DNA of 64,000 nt, from the NCBI RefSeq assembly GCF_050859025.1, contig NZ_CP138200.1:992001-1056000 (forward strand), written 5' to 3'. Made by a program: the position numbers and the translations under genes. Below are positions 1-8,683 of this stretch, in pieces. The DNA comes from Wukongibacter sp050859025. Its GTDB lineage: Bacteria; Bacillota; Clostridia; Peptostreptococcales; Caminicellaceae. The notes beneath the pieces are model-generated. The model was not told the DNA's origin, made no database searches, and was given only the letters and a program-made list of their open reading frames with translations. How positions within the stretch are numbered: the stretch's first letter is position 1; each line of letters begins with the position of its first letter.

Positions 1-2
1 CA

Positions 3-467
3 GCCTTTTATACATGGATAGATAGATATAGTGATGGGTTTTACATACCTTTATCACCTTTCGATGTTTTAAGAGAAGAAGTTTTAAAGAATGTTAAAAA
101 TGTAGAGGATAAAGGATCAGAACTTGATGCCATAAGAATGGAAAGAGCATATAATTATTTAAATAGTATATGGACATATGATAAGTCTAATATAAAATTA
201 AAGCTTAAAAAATTCTGTAATGATTTTAACAATATGTGGAACGAAGATCCTGAAAGAAAACTGTTTATCAAAATATTTGAAAGAACTGAAGAGATTGTTG
301 ATTTTATTATTGAAAAGTCAGAAGATGAATTTGAAGAGGTCGTTGAAGAAGAAATTGACATGACAATAAATGAGCTAAGAGCTATGTGTGAAAATGTTTA
401 TGAAAAACCATTGATAAATAGGAATCTAATTGAGATATTGAATAGAAAAATTCCAATATGGTTTTAA
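3..467 (+). CDS. Unknown protein, C-terminal part (cut by window start)
   Basis: The reading frame is open from the first bases of the window, so the gene starts upstream and only its last 154 residues are seen. The visible part is hydrophilic and rich in Glu, Lys and aromatic residues, with an acidic stretch (FEEVVEEEID) near two thirds of its length, and it ends in RKIPIWF. It has no membrane segment and no cysteine cluster. I do not recognise the family. An internal ATG at 138 exists, but the open frame in front of it, coding for fluent sequence, argues that 138 is not the start. Confidence 0.6.
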   Translation, partial: AFYTWIDRYSDGFYIPLSPFDVLREEVLKNVKNVEDKGSELDAIRMERAYNYLNSIWTYDKSNIKLKLKKFCNDFNNMWNEDPERKLFIKIFERTEEIVDFIIEKSEDEFEEVVEEEIDMTINELRAMCENVYEKPLINRNLIEILNRKIPIWF

Positions 468-559
468 TACAAGGTTATTGAGACAGTATCCATTATAGAC
501 TTGACTATATTATTTCAATATATTACTAATTTCGGAATACAACTTAGGGAGCTTTCAAT

Positions 560-1234
560 ATGAATTATGATGCACTGTGTAAATGTCTTTTGTTTAAGCA
601 TTGCAACAAGGATGAATTCCAAGAACTATTATCGGGTATTGAGTTTTATATTCACACATATAATAAGGGTGAATTTGTAATATCAGAGGAAGAGCATAAT
701 GCTAAAATAGGTATTATATTACTTGGAGCTGTAGAAGTTCAAAAAGTTTTTCCAACGGGAAAAATGGTTACATTGAATAGATTGAAGACTTCGGAAGTTT
801 TTGGACTCTCAACTCTATTTTCATATGACAGCTACTATCCCACCAGTATAGTTTCTTTAACTCGTTCAAAAGTACTATTTTTATCCCAAAAATCAGTAAT
901 TGAATTGTTCAATAAGGAGCCTGAATTTCTCCAACAATTTCTTAGATTTACCTCTGATAGGATTTTATTTTTGAATAGAAAAATTGAGATTTTTTCTTTT
1001 TCTACTATTAGGGAAAAAATTACATATTTTCTATTTAGTGAAATGAAGCTGCAAAAATCTGATCAGTCCATTATACTTCCCTTTGCTAAACGAGTTTGGG
1101 CAGAATATCTAAATATAGCAAGGACTTCCCTTTATCGGGTTTTAAAGGAGATGAAGGAAGAGGGAATAATAGATTTGAAGGGTAGAAGTATTACAATAAA
1201 AAAGTTAGATGAGCTTAAAAAAGAGATCTTGTAA
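560..1234 (+). CDS. Crp/Fnr-family transcriptional regulator
   Basis: A 224-residue regulator with the two-part layout of the Crp/Fnr family: a cyclic-nucleotide-binding type beta-barrel (about residues 20-120, with KGEFVISEEE and GIILLGAVEVQK), a dimerisation helix (about 125-155), and a C-terminal winged helix (about 165-224, recognition segment NIARTSLYRVLKEM). There is no N-terminal cysteine set for an FNR-type Fe-S cluster, so the ligand is unknown. It lies just ahead of a Fur homologue and a Fec-type importer. A family member of similar size (58924-59613) lies opposite the other Fec importer, so each importer cluster seems to have its own Crp/Fnr protein. The upstream ribosome site is weak. 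Confidence 0.85.
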   Translation: MNYDALCKCLLFKHCNKDEFQELLSGIEFYIHTYNKGEFVISEEEHNAKIGIILLGAVEVQKVFPTGKMVTLNRLKTSEVFGLSTLFSYDSYYPTSIVSLTRSKVLFLSQKSVIELFNKEPEFLQQFLRFTSDRILFLNRKIEIFSFSTIREKITYFLFSEMKLQKSDQSIILPFAKRVWAEYLNIARTSLYRVLKEMKEEGIIDLKGRSITIKKLDELKKEIL

Positions 1235-1330
1235 TTTCATAATAGCAAGTAAGAAATAAAAAATACTTGATATAAGCTATATAAACCATACCTCGTATAT
1301 GGGCCTAATTTATATAAAAGAGGTTGTGAA

Positions 1331-1765
1331 ATGATGGATTTGATTAATAAGATAAAGGATATATTAAAAAACAGAGGCTATAAGCTAACCTTTCAAAGAA
1401 GAGCTGTTTTAAATAGTATACTGCAAAATCAAGAAGGACATTTATCTAGTGAAGAGGTTTATCTTTTTGTGAAAAAGGATTATTCTGATATTGGTATTGC
1501 TACAGTATATAGAACCCTACAATTGTTCGAAAACTTAGGAATTCTAACAAAACTCAACTTTAATGATGGAGTTTGCAGATATGAGTTGAATTTTAATAGC
1601 GAAAAGCATCAGCATCATCATTTGATATGTAATAGATGTAATTCTATATTTGAAGTTAGGGTTGACTTATTAGACCATTTAGAAGCTGAAATTGAAAAGA
1701 ATTACAATTTTCAAATAAAGGATCATAGCGCAAAATTTTTTGGCATATGCTCTAAATGCAAATAA
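1331..1765 (+). CDS. Fur-family metal-responsive repressor
   Basis: A 144-residue protein of normal Fur-family length. The N-terminal winged helix (about 1-85) has the family pattern KLTFQRRAVLNSI and the recognition helix DIGIATVYRTLQLF. The dimerisation domain carries the His-rich metal site (EKHQHHHLICNRC) and two CxxC pairs (CNRC, CSKC) that would bind structural zinc. It could be Fur, PerR or Zur. The many Fur-type palindromes in the window make an iron-sensing role attractive, but this is inference. ATG at 1331 follows AGAGG by seven bases; ATG at 1334 is also possible. Confidence 0.88.
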   Translation: MMDLINKIKDILKNRGYKLTFQRRAVLNSILQNQEGHLSSEEVYLFVKKDYSDIGIATVYRTLQLFENLGILTKLNFNDGVCRYELNFNSEKHQHHHLICNRCNSIFEVRVDLLDHLEAEIEKNYNFQIKDHSAKFFGICSKCK

Positions 1766-1792
1766 ATTATATAGCTTTATAATGCATAATTG

Positions 1793-1925
1793 AGTATAAG
1801 TTTTTCATAATACTTAGGAAGTTATAAATCTTTTGAAGCCGTGAATAGTTCTATGATTTCCATTATATGGTTTTACAAAGTTTATCTTGAGGGCTTCATA
1901 AAAAGCTTTCTTTGATCCAATTTTC
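1793..1925. repeat. Degenerate dispersed repeat, copy 1
   Basis: About 130 bases that clearly resemble 22658-22790 (GAGTAT, TAGGAA, TTATAAA, TTTTGAAG, GTGAATA, ATTTCC and GATCAAAG in the same order). Read on the minus strand, both copies encode nearly the same protein tail (HIMEIIELFTASKDL-stop here, HIAEIIKLFTTSKSL-stop in the other), with an in-frame stop in this copy. They are probably decayed ends of the same gene or element; I cannot name it. Confidence 0.45.
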
Positions 1926-1955
1926 ATATATGCTTTTGAATTGAGAATAAGAAAA

Positions 1956-2221
1956 GTCGCAGTTACTACAGTAACATCCCAGATGGTTACTACAATTTTA
2001 CTGCTTAGTTCTTTTCAAAGTGATAATAGGAGTATCAAGATATCAATTAAGTATTTTAGTTTATCAAAAAAATTCTGTTTGAAATATTGAAAATAGGAAC
2101 ACCGACTCTTGTTTTCCAGATACTATCAAGCGTATCAATGGGTTTAATAAATTCAGCAGTTGTTTCCTACGGCGATGCTGAAGTAGTCTCTATAGGAATT
2201 GTGAACATAATATTTGCTTAA
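1956..2221 (+). pseudogene. MATE-family multidrug efflux fragment
   Basis: Two short open stretches in different frames together read as the middle of a MATE (NorM/DinF-type) transporter. From 1956 the frame gives VAVTTVTSQMVTTILLL and then KISIKYFSLSKKF; from 2081 a second frame gives EILKIGTPTLVFQILSSVSM and GLINSAVVSYGDAEVVSIGI before a stop at 2219. MATE proteins have just this order: a helix, a short basic loop, then the E-I-L-K-I-G-x-P start of the second half. The frame change and missing ends show a dead fragment. It fills most of the 690-base gap before the importer. Confidence 0.6.
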
Positions 2222-2303
2222 ACATTTGACCTTGAAAGTATAAAAAGAATGCTTTACATCATAGACTAATTATGTTAGAATCTTTAATGAGAATATTTAT
2301 CAT

Positions 2304-2325
2304 TTTCAATAACCTATAGAAAATT
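2304..2325. promoter_or_regulatory. Possible weak Fur box ahead of Fec-type importer
   Basis: TTATCATTTTCAATAAC resembles one half of the Fur palindrome found elsewhere in this window (GATAATGATTATC), but the second half is poor. It is listed because the gene downstream is an iron-complex importer; confidence is low. Confidence 0.25.
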
Positions 2326-2455
2326 GTAAATCTTTGGGAGTGGTATACAAATTTAGAATTTCTGCTGTGTATTTCAAAAGAGTTAACCTTGAGAGCTTTT
2401 ATCAAGGAATTTTTTACGATATTATGTATGCCATGCATACAAAGGAGGTATTAAA

Positions 2456-3565
2456 ATGAAGAATGGTATTATTTTTTTGCTATTAATATTAATAGCATCG
2501 ACAGTTTATGGTTGTGGATATGAAGACACTATTACACAAGATAGCACTTCTACGAGTGAAGAAAAAAAATTGTCTCAGAATATTCAGCGGGAAATAGTTG
2601 ATTTAAGTGGTAATGTTGTTAAAGTACCATCGGCTGACAGATTAAATCGTGTTGTTATTGTTTCACCACCAATTTCATCAATCCAATATAGTGTACTTAA
2701 GGATACAAGTAAAATTATTGCTGTCCATCCACTCACATTCAAAAATGCTAATTCTGATATCATAAAGAAGTCTTTTGAAAATTTAGATGATGTAAATAGC
2801 AGCTTTATGAAGGGATTTAATATAGACACAGAAGCAATTTTAAATCTCAATCCTGATATAATTTTTTACTATGGTCAGCAGCAAAAAAAAGGTCTAGAAA
2901 GCTTAAAAATTCCAATGGTTGATTTTATGAAGTTAAATGATAGAAATCCAATTACAATTACTACGGAATGGGAAAAATTAATGAGGGATATTTTCGATGT
3001 AAAGGAAGGAAAGACCATAAAAGAAGAATGGGATAGGGTAACGGAAGAGCTAATTATACCATTAAAGGAATTAGATGAAGATAGGCTAAAGGGCTTAATG
3101 ATATTTAGTAACACTAGTAACAAGATAATGGTAAGTGGAAATAATACATATGGAGATTATTGGCTAGAAATGAGCGGTCTAACCAACGTGGCAGATGATG
3201 TTAATGGAGAGAAGGAAGTGGGAATGGAACAAATTTATGAGTGGAATCCAGATATAATTTACGTATTTATGGGAGAGCAGGCATTAAACTATCAAAAAGG
3301 AATTAAGGGGCAGGACTGGTCTAGGGTTAAGGCTATTAAAACAAATAGAATATACGATGTTCCAAAGGGAATATTTTCATGGGGGGCACCGAATTCTGAT
3401 TCTCCCCTGATGATTAAGTGGATGACTATAAAGAATTACCCATCACGTTTTAAAGAAGATGAGCTTAATAATACAATTAAGAGATATTATGAGAATCATT
3501 ACAATATGACATTGACCGATGAGATGCTTAGTACACTTCTTAAGCCAAATAAGGAAAGAGAGTAG
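2456..3565 (+). CDS. FecB/BtuF-type substrate-binding lipoprotein, importer 1
   Basis: Extracellular binding protein of an iron-complex (siderophore/haem/cobalamin class) ABC importer, 369 residues. It starts with a lipoprotein signal (hydrophobic residues 4-18, then VYGC with Cys20 as the lipid anchor). The body has the class III binding-protein pattern: REIVDLSGNVVKVP, two lobes, and the late motifs MEQIYEWNPDIIYVF, GQDWSRVKAI and PLMIKWM. The same motifs occur in the binding protein at 59749, so the two are paralogues. A strong ribosome site (AAAGGAGG) precedes the ATG. Permease and ATPase genes follow directly. The ligand cannot be read from sequence; a corrinoid or metal chelate is possible. 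Confidence 0.85.
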   Translation: MKNGIIFLLLILIASTVYGCGYEDTITQDSTSTSEEKKLSQNIQREIVDLSGNVVKVPSADRLNRVVIVSPPISSIQYSVLKDTSKIIAVHPLTFKNANSDIIKKSFENLDDVNSSFMKGFNIDTEAILNLNPDIIFYYGQQQKKGLESLKIPMVDFMKLNDRNPITITTEWEKLMRDIFDVKEGKTIKEEWDRVTEELIIPLKELDEDRLKGLMIFSNTSNKIMVSGNNTYGDYWLEMSGLTNVADDVNGEKEVGMEQIYEWNPDIIYVFMGEQALNYQKGIKGQDWSRVKAIKTNRIYDVPKGIFSWGAPNSDSPLMIKWMTIKNYPSRFKEDELNNTIKRYYENHYNMTLTDEMLSTLLKPNKERE

Positions 3566-3572
3566 CCAGAAT

Positions 3573-4583
3573 ATGAAGAATAAAAACGTTAATAGATGTT
3601 ACATAATTCTTAGTATGATATTGATACTCCTTGCACTAATTTCTTTAATAGTTGGAAAGTACGAAATTTCTAGATCTGATTTATTAAGACTACTAGATAA
3701 TGCATTATCTAATAATCTTTCGATGGATGATACAGAAGCTTTTGTAGTTTTTGCCGTAAGGCTTCCCAGAATAATTATGGCAATTCTTATTGGTAGCGGT
3801 CTTGCTACAGCAGGAGTAGGTATGCAGGCAATTTTTAAAAACCCATTGGTAAGCCCTAGAATTTTAGGGGTATCAGCTGGAGCAAGCTTTGGTGTAGCTC
3901 TTGGGATTTTAATTTATAACAACCTTATATTTATTCAGCTTATGGCATTTCTATGGGGGATTGTAGCAGTGATACTAACCTATACGATTGGGAAAAGCAG
4001 CAAATCATCTTCGGTTATTATGATAGTGCTGGCAGGAATAATTGTAAGTGCAGTTTTTACCTCGTTGTTATCATTAGTACAGTATAGTGCAGATGTAGAT
4101 ACGGAGTTACCTTCAATTATTTATTGGCTTATGGGAAGCTTATCGGGTATAGAGATGGGGGATATAAGGGTGGCATTTATACCTATTGTGCTTTCAATAG
4201 GACTCCTTTTTATGATGAGGTGGAAGCTTAACATGCTTTCGCTTTCAGATGAAGAGGCCGAGGCCCTTGGATTGAATGTAAAGCTCTATAGAATATTGAT
4301 TATTATGGCTTCAACTATCATTTCGGCTACAGCAGTATCAATGTGCGGCATGATCGGATGGGTAGGTCTTATAACACCCCATATTGGAAGGATGATTGTG
4401 GGGACCAACAACGAAAAGTTAATTCCCATTTCCATTATTATTGGAGGTATTTATCTATTGTTGATAGATGACCTTTCCAGATTATTATATAGCTCCGAGA
4501 TACCGCTTTCGGTATTAACTGCTTTGATTGGAGCACCGATTTTTGGATTACTCCTAAAAAGGACAGGGGGGAATTGGATATGA
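3573..4583 (+). CDS. FecCD-family ABC permease, importer 1
   Basis: A polytopic membrane protein of 336 residues (BtuC/FecCD family, about 10 helices). Family motifs seen are VRLPRIIMAILIGSGLATAG, MQAIFKNPLVSPRILGVSAG and, near the end, the ATPase-coupling region GLITPHIGRMIVG and a closing PIFGLLLKRTGGNW. I place the start at ATG 3573, eight bases after the binding-protein stop; an in-frame ATG at 3519 lies inside that gene and would add 18 hydrophilic residues. Its end overlaps the ATPase start (ATGA). Confidence 0.87.
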   Translation: MKNKNVNRCYIILSMILILLALISLIVGKYEISRSDLLRLLDNALSNNLSMDDTEAFVVFAVRLPRIIMAILIGSGLATAGVGMQAIFKNPLVSPRILGVSAGASFGVALGILIYNNLIFIQLMAFLWGIVAVILTYTIGKSSKSSSVIMIVLAGIIVSAVFTSLLSLVQYSADVDTELPSIIYWLMGSLSGIEMGDIRVAFIPIVLSIGLLFMMRWKLNMLSLSDEEAEALGLNVKLYRILIIMASTIISATAVSMCGMIGWVGLITPHIGRMIVGTNNEKLIPISIIIGGIYLLLIDDLSRLLYSSEIPLSVLTALIGAPIFGLLLKRTGGNWI

Positions 4584-5326
4584 TTTTTAATGTTAAGGAT
4601 GGTTATTTCTATTATAACGATATACCCATTTTAAAGGATGTAAGATTTAGTGTAAAGGATGGAGAGCTAATGACTATACTTGGACCTAATGGAGTAGGTA
4701 AAACCACCTTAGTCAAATGTATGTTGGGTTTCTTAGAATGGGAAAAGGGAGATACCTTTATAGATGGAGACTTCATAAAAAGCTATTCCAGAAATCAGCT
4801 GTGGAAAAGGATAGGATATGTACCTCAAATGAAGACTCTGCCATTTTCCTATACAGCAGAATCATTGGTACTTATGGGGAGGAACCCCTATATAAATTTT
4901 TTTTCAAGGCCTAAGAAAGAGGATTATTATCATGTGGATAGAATATTTGAAGCTTTTAGACTTGGGCATCTGAAGAAGAAACAAATCAATAGACTAAGTG
5001 GTGGAGAGATACAGATGATTTTAATAGCAAGGGCATTAGTTTCTGAGCCAGAGTTGTTAATTCTTGATGAGCCAGAATTGAATTTGGACTTAGCGAATCA
5101 GGTGAAAATCTTTGAGATATTGGCAGAGCTAGTAAAATCTAAGGGAATTGGTTGTATTATTAATACACATCATCCTATGAATGCCATTAGATACGGACAA
5201 AAATCATTGTTATTAATGAAAAATTTTAAATACATTTATGGAGATACAAAGGATATTTTGAATAGGAGAAATCTATCGAAAACCTTTGAACTCTCTAAGG
5301 ATTGGTTTGATTTTAAAATTAGTTAG
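4580..5326 (+). CDS. FecE-type ABC ATPase, importer 1
   Basis: ATPase subunit of the importer, 248 residues, with Walker A GPNGVGKTT, Q-loop VPQMKTLPF, signature LSGGEIQM, Walker B LLILDEPE and switch histidine in NTHHPMN. ATG 4580 overlaps the permease stop by four bases and sits eight bases after a G-rich ribosome site; a TTG at 4574 in frame is too close to that site. It is a paralogue of the ATPase at 61973 (same YVPQ, MGRNPY and EPELNLDL-type segments). Confidence 0.88.
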   Translation: MIFNVKDGYFYYNDIPILKDVRFSVKDGELMTILGPNGVGKTTLVKCMLGFLEWEKGDTFIDGDFIKSYSRNQLWKRIGYVPQMKTLPFSYTAESLVLMGRNPYINFFSRPKKEDYYHVDRIFEAFRLGHLKKKQINRLSGGEIQMILIARALVSEPELLILDEPELNLDLANQVKIFEILAELVKSKGIGCIINTHHPMNAIRYGQKSLLLMKNFKYIYGDTKDILNRRNLSKTFELSKDWFDFKIS

Positions 5327-5337
5327 GAGGAGATTAT

Positions 5338-6351
5338 ATGTTACAGGAAAAAAATTATAGCCCTAAATGCTTTTATAGGATGGTGCAGAATTATAAGGAA
5401 GCACAGTTATTGTTTGCAGCAATAGAATTAGATATATTTTCTCACTTAGAAGAATTTATACATTTCAAAGACGTTGCCTTAAAAACAGGTTATAATGAAA
5501 AAAATCTGAGGTTATTTTTAAATAGTCTAGTCTCAATTGGATTATTAGAAAAACAGGATGATAATTATAAAAATACTCCAGTTGTGGATTGCTATCTGAA
5601 TAAAGAAAGAGACCTATATTTAGGAGAATATATCTTATTTAGAGAAAAAATGATGGGACTAGGCAAGATACAAGAACGTGTTAAAAATGGACCTATCCAA
5701 AAAGTAGTAGATAACAATAAGGGCGTAGAGGTTTATGACTTTTATAAACTGGCAAAGCTGTCTATGAAAGAAATGTATACGGGGAGAATACAATCATTTT
5801 TAGAAGCTTCAGAACTACTATTTAGTGAGAATGGAGACTTAAGGATATTGGATCTAGGTGGAGGCTCAGGGATTATGGCAATAGAGTTTATTAAGAAATA
5901 TCCTAATTCAACTGGAGTAATCTTTGAACATCCATCGGTATCAGAGCTTCCTAAGGAATTGGTAAAGGAAATGGAGCTTGAGGATCGTATCAAGGTTCTA
6001 TCCGGAGACTTTACTATTGATGATATAGGAAAGGATTATGATATTATAATTGCTTCTGGTGTATTAGATTTTGCTAAGGATAATTTACAGGATATGGTGA
6101 AAAAATTGTATAAAGCATTAAACACTTCAAGATATCTTTATCTTGTATCCCATGATGTTGATGAAGATCATACATCGCCAAAAGAATCAATAGTTGGATG
6201 GTTATCGAGTCATTTAGACGGTTTAGATATTTTACTTAATAAAAAAAGTATTTGTAAAGCCTTAGAAGTAGCTGGATTTCAAAAACTAGAAAAGGACGAT
6301 GTTAGAGGGATTATGGAAAATCTACTTGGAGAGGTTTATATCAAAGCTTGA
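5338..6351 (+). CDS. SAM-dependent methyltransferase, HIOMT/O-methyltransferase-like
   Basis: A 337-residue protein with the layout of class I small-molecule O-methyltransferases of the acetylserotonin/hydroxyneurosporene type: an N-terminal winged-helix dimerisation domain (about 15-85, ALKTGYNEKNLRLFLNSL) and a Rossmann methyltransferase domain (about 140-335) with SAM motif I ILDLGGGSG. It starts 11 bases after the ATPase gene behind GGAGGAG, so it is part of the importer operon. An importer with its own methyltransferase suggests that the imported ligand, or a product of it, is methylated or demethylated in the cell; this is inference. A fragment of a second such enzyme lies at 21871-22182. 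Confidence 0.75.
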   Translation: MLQEKNYSPKCFYRMVQNYKEAQLLFAAIELDIFSHLEEFIHFKDVALKTGYNEKNLRLFLNSLVSIGLLEKQDDNYKNTPVVDCYLNKERDLYLGEYILFREKMMGLGKIQERVKNGPIQKVVDNNKGVEVYDFYKLAKLSMKEMYTGRIQSFLEASELLFSENGDLRILDLGGGSGIMAIEFIKKYPNSTGVIFEHPSVSELPKELVKEMELEDRIKVLSGDFTIDDIGKDYDIIIASGVLDFAKDNLQDMVKKLYKALNTSRYLYLVSHDVDEDHTSPKESIVGWLSSHLDGLDILLNKKSICKALEVAGFQKLEKDDVRGIMENLLGEVYIKA

Positions 6352-6375
6352 AAATCCTATAAAATTCAATATAAT
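6348..6375 (+). promoter_or_regulatory. Promoter of MarR gene, apparently leaderless
   Basis: TTGAAA (6348-6353), a 16-base spacer and TATAAT (6370-6375) are followed by ATG at 6382. The expected transcript start falls on or beside the start codon, and no Shine-Dalgarno sequence precedes it. The second MarR gene at 12934 has the same arrangement. Confidence 0.45.
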
Positions 6376-6381
6376 TAAAGT

Positions 6382-6831
6382 ATGAAAAATAAAACTAAGG
6401 AAATAATGGGTGATGTTTTAAAATTAATAGAAGTAATATCTAATGGCAAAAGAAAGGTATTAGATTTTGGAAATGACATGGTTTTTTACAGGGGTGAAAT
6501 CCATATGATTAAAGTTATTGGCGATAACCCAGGTATTTATATATCTGAGATGGCTAGGTACTTTAATATTACCCGTGCGGTTGTATCAAAGACTATAATA
6601 AAATTAGAAAGGAATGGCTTTGTACATAAACAGGAAGATCAATATGATAAGAAGCGTGTGTGTTTATATTTGACTGAAGATGGTAAAAAGGCTTATGAAG
6701 CCCATAATGAGTTTCATCTTGTAAACGATACTCCTATATATGAATTTTTAAATGGATTAGAGGATGAAAAGCTAGATGTAATTAAGAAATTTATGGAGAG
6801 GGCAAATGAAATGGTAAATAATCATTTTTAA
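6382..6831 (+). CDS. MarR-family transcriptional regulator
   Basis: 149 residues with a central winged helix (about 40-105): the recognition region is MARYFNITRAVVSKTIIKLE and the wing EDQYDKKRVCLYLTEDGKKA, as in MarR proteins. It lies 30 bases behind the methyltransferase gene and probably responds to a small molecule handled by the importer/methyltransferase set. A related regulator (12934) shares the layout YRGEIHMIKVIGDNPGIYIS versus LYPSEIHTIAVIGLNPGINC. Confidence 0.85.
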   Translation: MKNKTKEIMGDVLKLIEVISNGKRKVLDFGNDMVFYRGEIHMIKVIGDNPGIYISEMARYFNITRAVVSKTIIKLERNGFVHKQEDQYDKKRVCLYLTEDGKKAYEAHNEFHLVNDTPIYEFLNGLEDEKLDVIKKFMERANEMVNNHF

Positions 6832-6892
6832 TAAACAATATGAGAAATTTAGTTTTTAAAAGATGAAAATTTCTTTATATTATAAGAAAAGA

Positions 6893-6934
6893 TCACAGGA
6901 TTGGAAGGTTGAAGTGGATTTCTTGATCCTGTGA
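6893..6934. other. Inverted repeat in gap behind MarR gene
   Basis: TCACAGGAT (6893-6901) and ATCCTGTGA (6926-6934) form a perfect nine-base stem around a 24-base loop. No T-run follows, so it is not a typical terminator. The rest of the gap 6832-6980 shows no gene. Confidence 0.3.
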
Positions 6935-6980
6935 CTCTCTTGAAGTTTGAGGACAATAAGTTTTTTACACTTTCTTTTGT

Positions 6981-7577
6981 TTATCCTAGCAACATTACAT
7001 GTCGTTTTCCATGTTTTTGTTGAACCTCTGTATTGACACCATAAACTGCTTTAATAGTAGCTTCATTTATCACCTTATTACATGGATCATATGCATAAAT
7101 TTTCTAATCCTTTAGCATTAAGGTCTTATCACAAAACATATCTGCTAAATTTAAATCGTTCACCGTCATTACAGCTGTAATCCCGTTTTGCTTAATAATT
7201 TTACGCAACGATTTCAATGTTTACAGCTGATGCTTTATATCTAAGTTACTGGTTGGCTCATCAAGTAAAATAACCTTGGGTTCTTGAGCAGTGGCCCTAG
7301 CTATAAATACTCGTTGACGCTTACCACCACTTAGATGATTGATTTTATGAAAATCCATATCCGTTAAGTCCATTTGTTCCAGTAAGCTAAAGACAATATC
7401 CTTATCTTTTTTTGTTACCTTAAAGTTTAAATTTATACACTTTAACAAGGTTGTTTTTCCTACTCCATCTGACCCAAGAAGGTCAAGGAGTTCTCTTGGA
7501 TTTACTTCAAAAGATATATCCTCTAAGACTTTTTTGGTTTTATAAGCAAAATTTAATCCTATTACTTCTAGCCCCAT
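6981..7577 (-). pseudogene. Fec-type ABC ATPase, broken
   Basis: On the minus strand a good ribosome site (AAAGGAG) leads to ATG at 7577 and MGLEVIGLNFAYK, then Walker A (GSDGVGKTT), signature LSGGKRQRVFIARA and Walker B ILLDEPTSNLDIKHQL, where a stop cuts the frame at 7221. The same frame goes on with TLKSLRKIIKQNGITAVMTV, a second stop, then KIYAYDPC and a natural end at 6981. About 45 residues holding the Q-loop are also missing between Walker A and the signature. Two stops and a deletion make this a pseudogene of an iron-complex importer ATPase. Confidence 0.8.
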
Positions 7578-7762
7578 TAGAAGTACTCCTTTCGTCTTGC
7601 CAGAATCAAATTGATAAATTAAATAAGAAATGCACATGCCATAGATAGTAAAAAAGCGTTAAGAACAATACCAAAGGGTTGCGGGTAATACTCTGCATCA
7701 CTGTTCCAGAAATAGATATCCTAATGCCTGTTAACATTCCTAAAACTACTCTTAGCATTCTC
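7578..7762 (-). pseudogene. FecCD permease fragment
   Basis: Directly upstream of the broken ATPase, the minus strand reads RMLRVVLGMLTGIRISISGT and then VMQSITRNPLV, which matches the second-helix and cytoplasmic-loop region of FecCD permeases (compare MQAIFKNPLVSP in the intact genes). The frame then runs into unrelated residues. With the ATPase relic this is the remains of a third Fec importer, in the opposite orientation to the intact ones. Confidence 0.65.
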
Positions 7763-7884
7763 AGAGGGCTTATCCCTTTTTCTTATGAAGAATATTAAAA
7801 AGTTTTCCAGAAAAAAATATAAAAAGTGTACCCTATGGCACAATAATAACACCATTATTATAATATAATTATAGATAGATGGAA

Positions 7885-7901
7885 ATGATAATAATTATCA
7901 T
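7885..7901. promoter_or_regulatory. Fur box upstream of sufCB
   Basis: ATGATAAT-A-ATTATCAT is a perfect 8-1-8 palindrome of the Fur type, just after a TATAAT-like stretch (about 7858-7865) and 80 bases before sufC. It fits iron-dependent repression of the SufCB pair. Confidence 0.75.
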
Positions 7902-7981
7902 TGTCGCTGATACAAAATGAATATGAATTAACTACAAAAGGAAAATACATATGAAATATATTGAGAGGAGAGATATATAAA

Positions 7982-8683
7982 ATGAGCTTTTTGAAAATCT
8001 ATAATTTATCCACAGAAGTAGATGGGAAAGATATTTTAAAAAGAGTCAACTTAGAAATAAAAAAGGGAGAAACCCATGTTTTATTGGGGGCTAATGCTTC
8101 AGGTAAATCTACCCTTCTTTATACGTTGATGGGGTTTCCAGATTATGTTGTTAAAGAGGGAAAGATTGTCTTTGGTGATAAAGATATAACTGACTTAGAA
8201 ATAGAAGAAAGGGCAGAGCTGGGAATAGCTGCTGTTTATCAGAATCCTCCTGCTATAAATGTAAAACTATCTAAACTATTAGACAAGATATCTAAAAAAA
8301 GAGTAAAGATAGAAGGAATGGAGGGTCTCATGGAAAGAGAGATAAATGTGGGGTTTTCTGGAGGTGAAAGAAAGCTGTCTGAAGTAATTCAGGTTATTAG
8401 TCTAAACCCTCAGTTTATAATTCTAGATGAGTTGGATGCAGGATTAGATGTAGAAAATCTTGAAAAACTTAGTTCTTTGATAAAAAAGGAGCTATCTGAC
8501 AAGTCCATTCTTTTGATTACCCATAGGGGTAGAGCACTTAGATTTTTTAAGCCGGACTTTGCACATGTCATGTTGGATGGAGAAATTATCTGCTCATCAC
8601 AGAATTGGAAGAAAATATGGGAAACAATAGAGGAGGATGGATATGAAAAATGCAAAACATGTGAATTACACTCAAATAGATAA
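7982..8683 (+). CDS. sufC: SufC, Fe-S cluster assembly ATPase
   Basis: A 233-residue soluble ABC ATPase of the SufC type: Walker A GANASGKST, the SufC-like GFSGGERKLSEV signature (FSGGE followed by basic residues and Glu), Walker B FIILDELDAGLD and LLITHRGR. SufC powers the SufB scaffold that builds Fe-S clusters. ATG 7982 follows GAGGAG; an in-frame TTG at 7961 overlaps that site. Only sufC and sufB are present, with no sufS, sufU or sufD, as in the minimal SUF systems of anaerobes. It ends in a short cysteine-bearing tail (KCKTCE) inside the sufB overlap. A Fur box lies upstream. Confidence 0.85.
   Translation: MSFLKIYNLSTEVDGKDILKRVNLEIKKGETHVLLGANASGKSTLLYTLMGFPDYVVKEGKIVFGDKDITDLEIEERAELGIAAVYQNPPAINVKLSKLLDKISKKRVKIEGMEGLMEREINVGFSGGERKLSEVIQVISLNPQFIILDELDAGLDVENLEKLSSLIKKELSDKSILLITHRGRALRFFKPDFAHVMLDGEIICSSQNWKKIWETIEEDGYEKCKTCELHSNR

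Noticed and set aside
3519..3572. Longer N-terminus for the importer 1 permease
   Set aside because: The extra 18 residues are hydrophilic, lie in the binding-protein gene and are not seen in the paralogue; ATG 3573 fits better.
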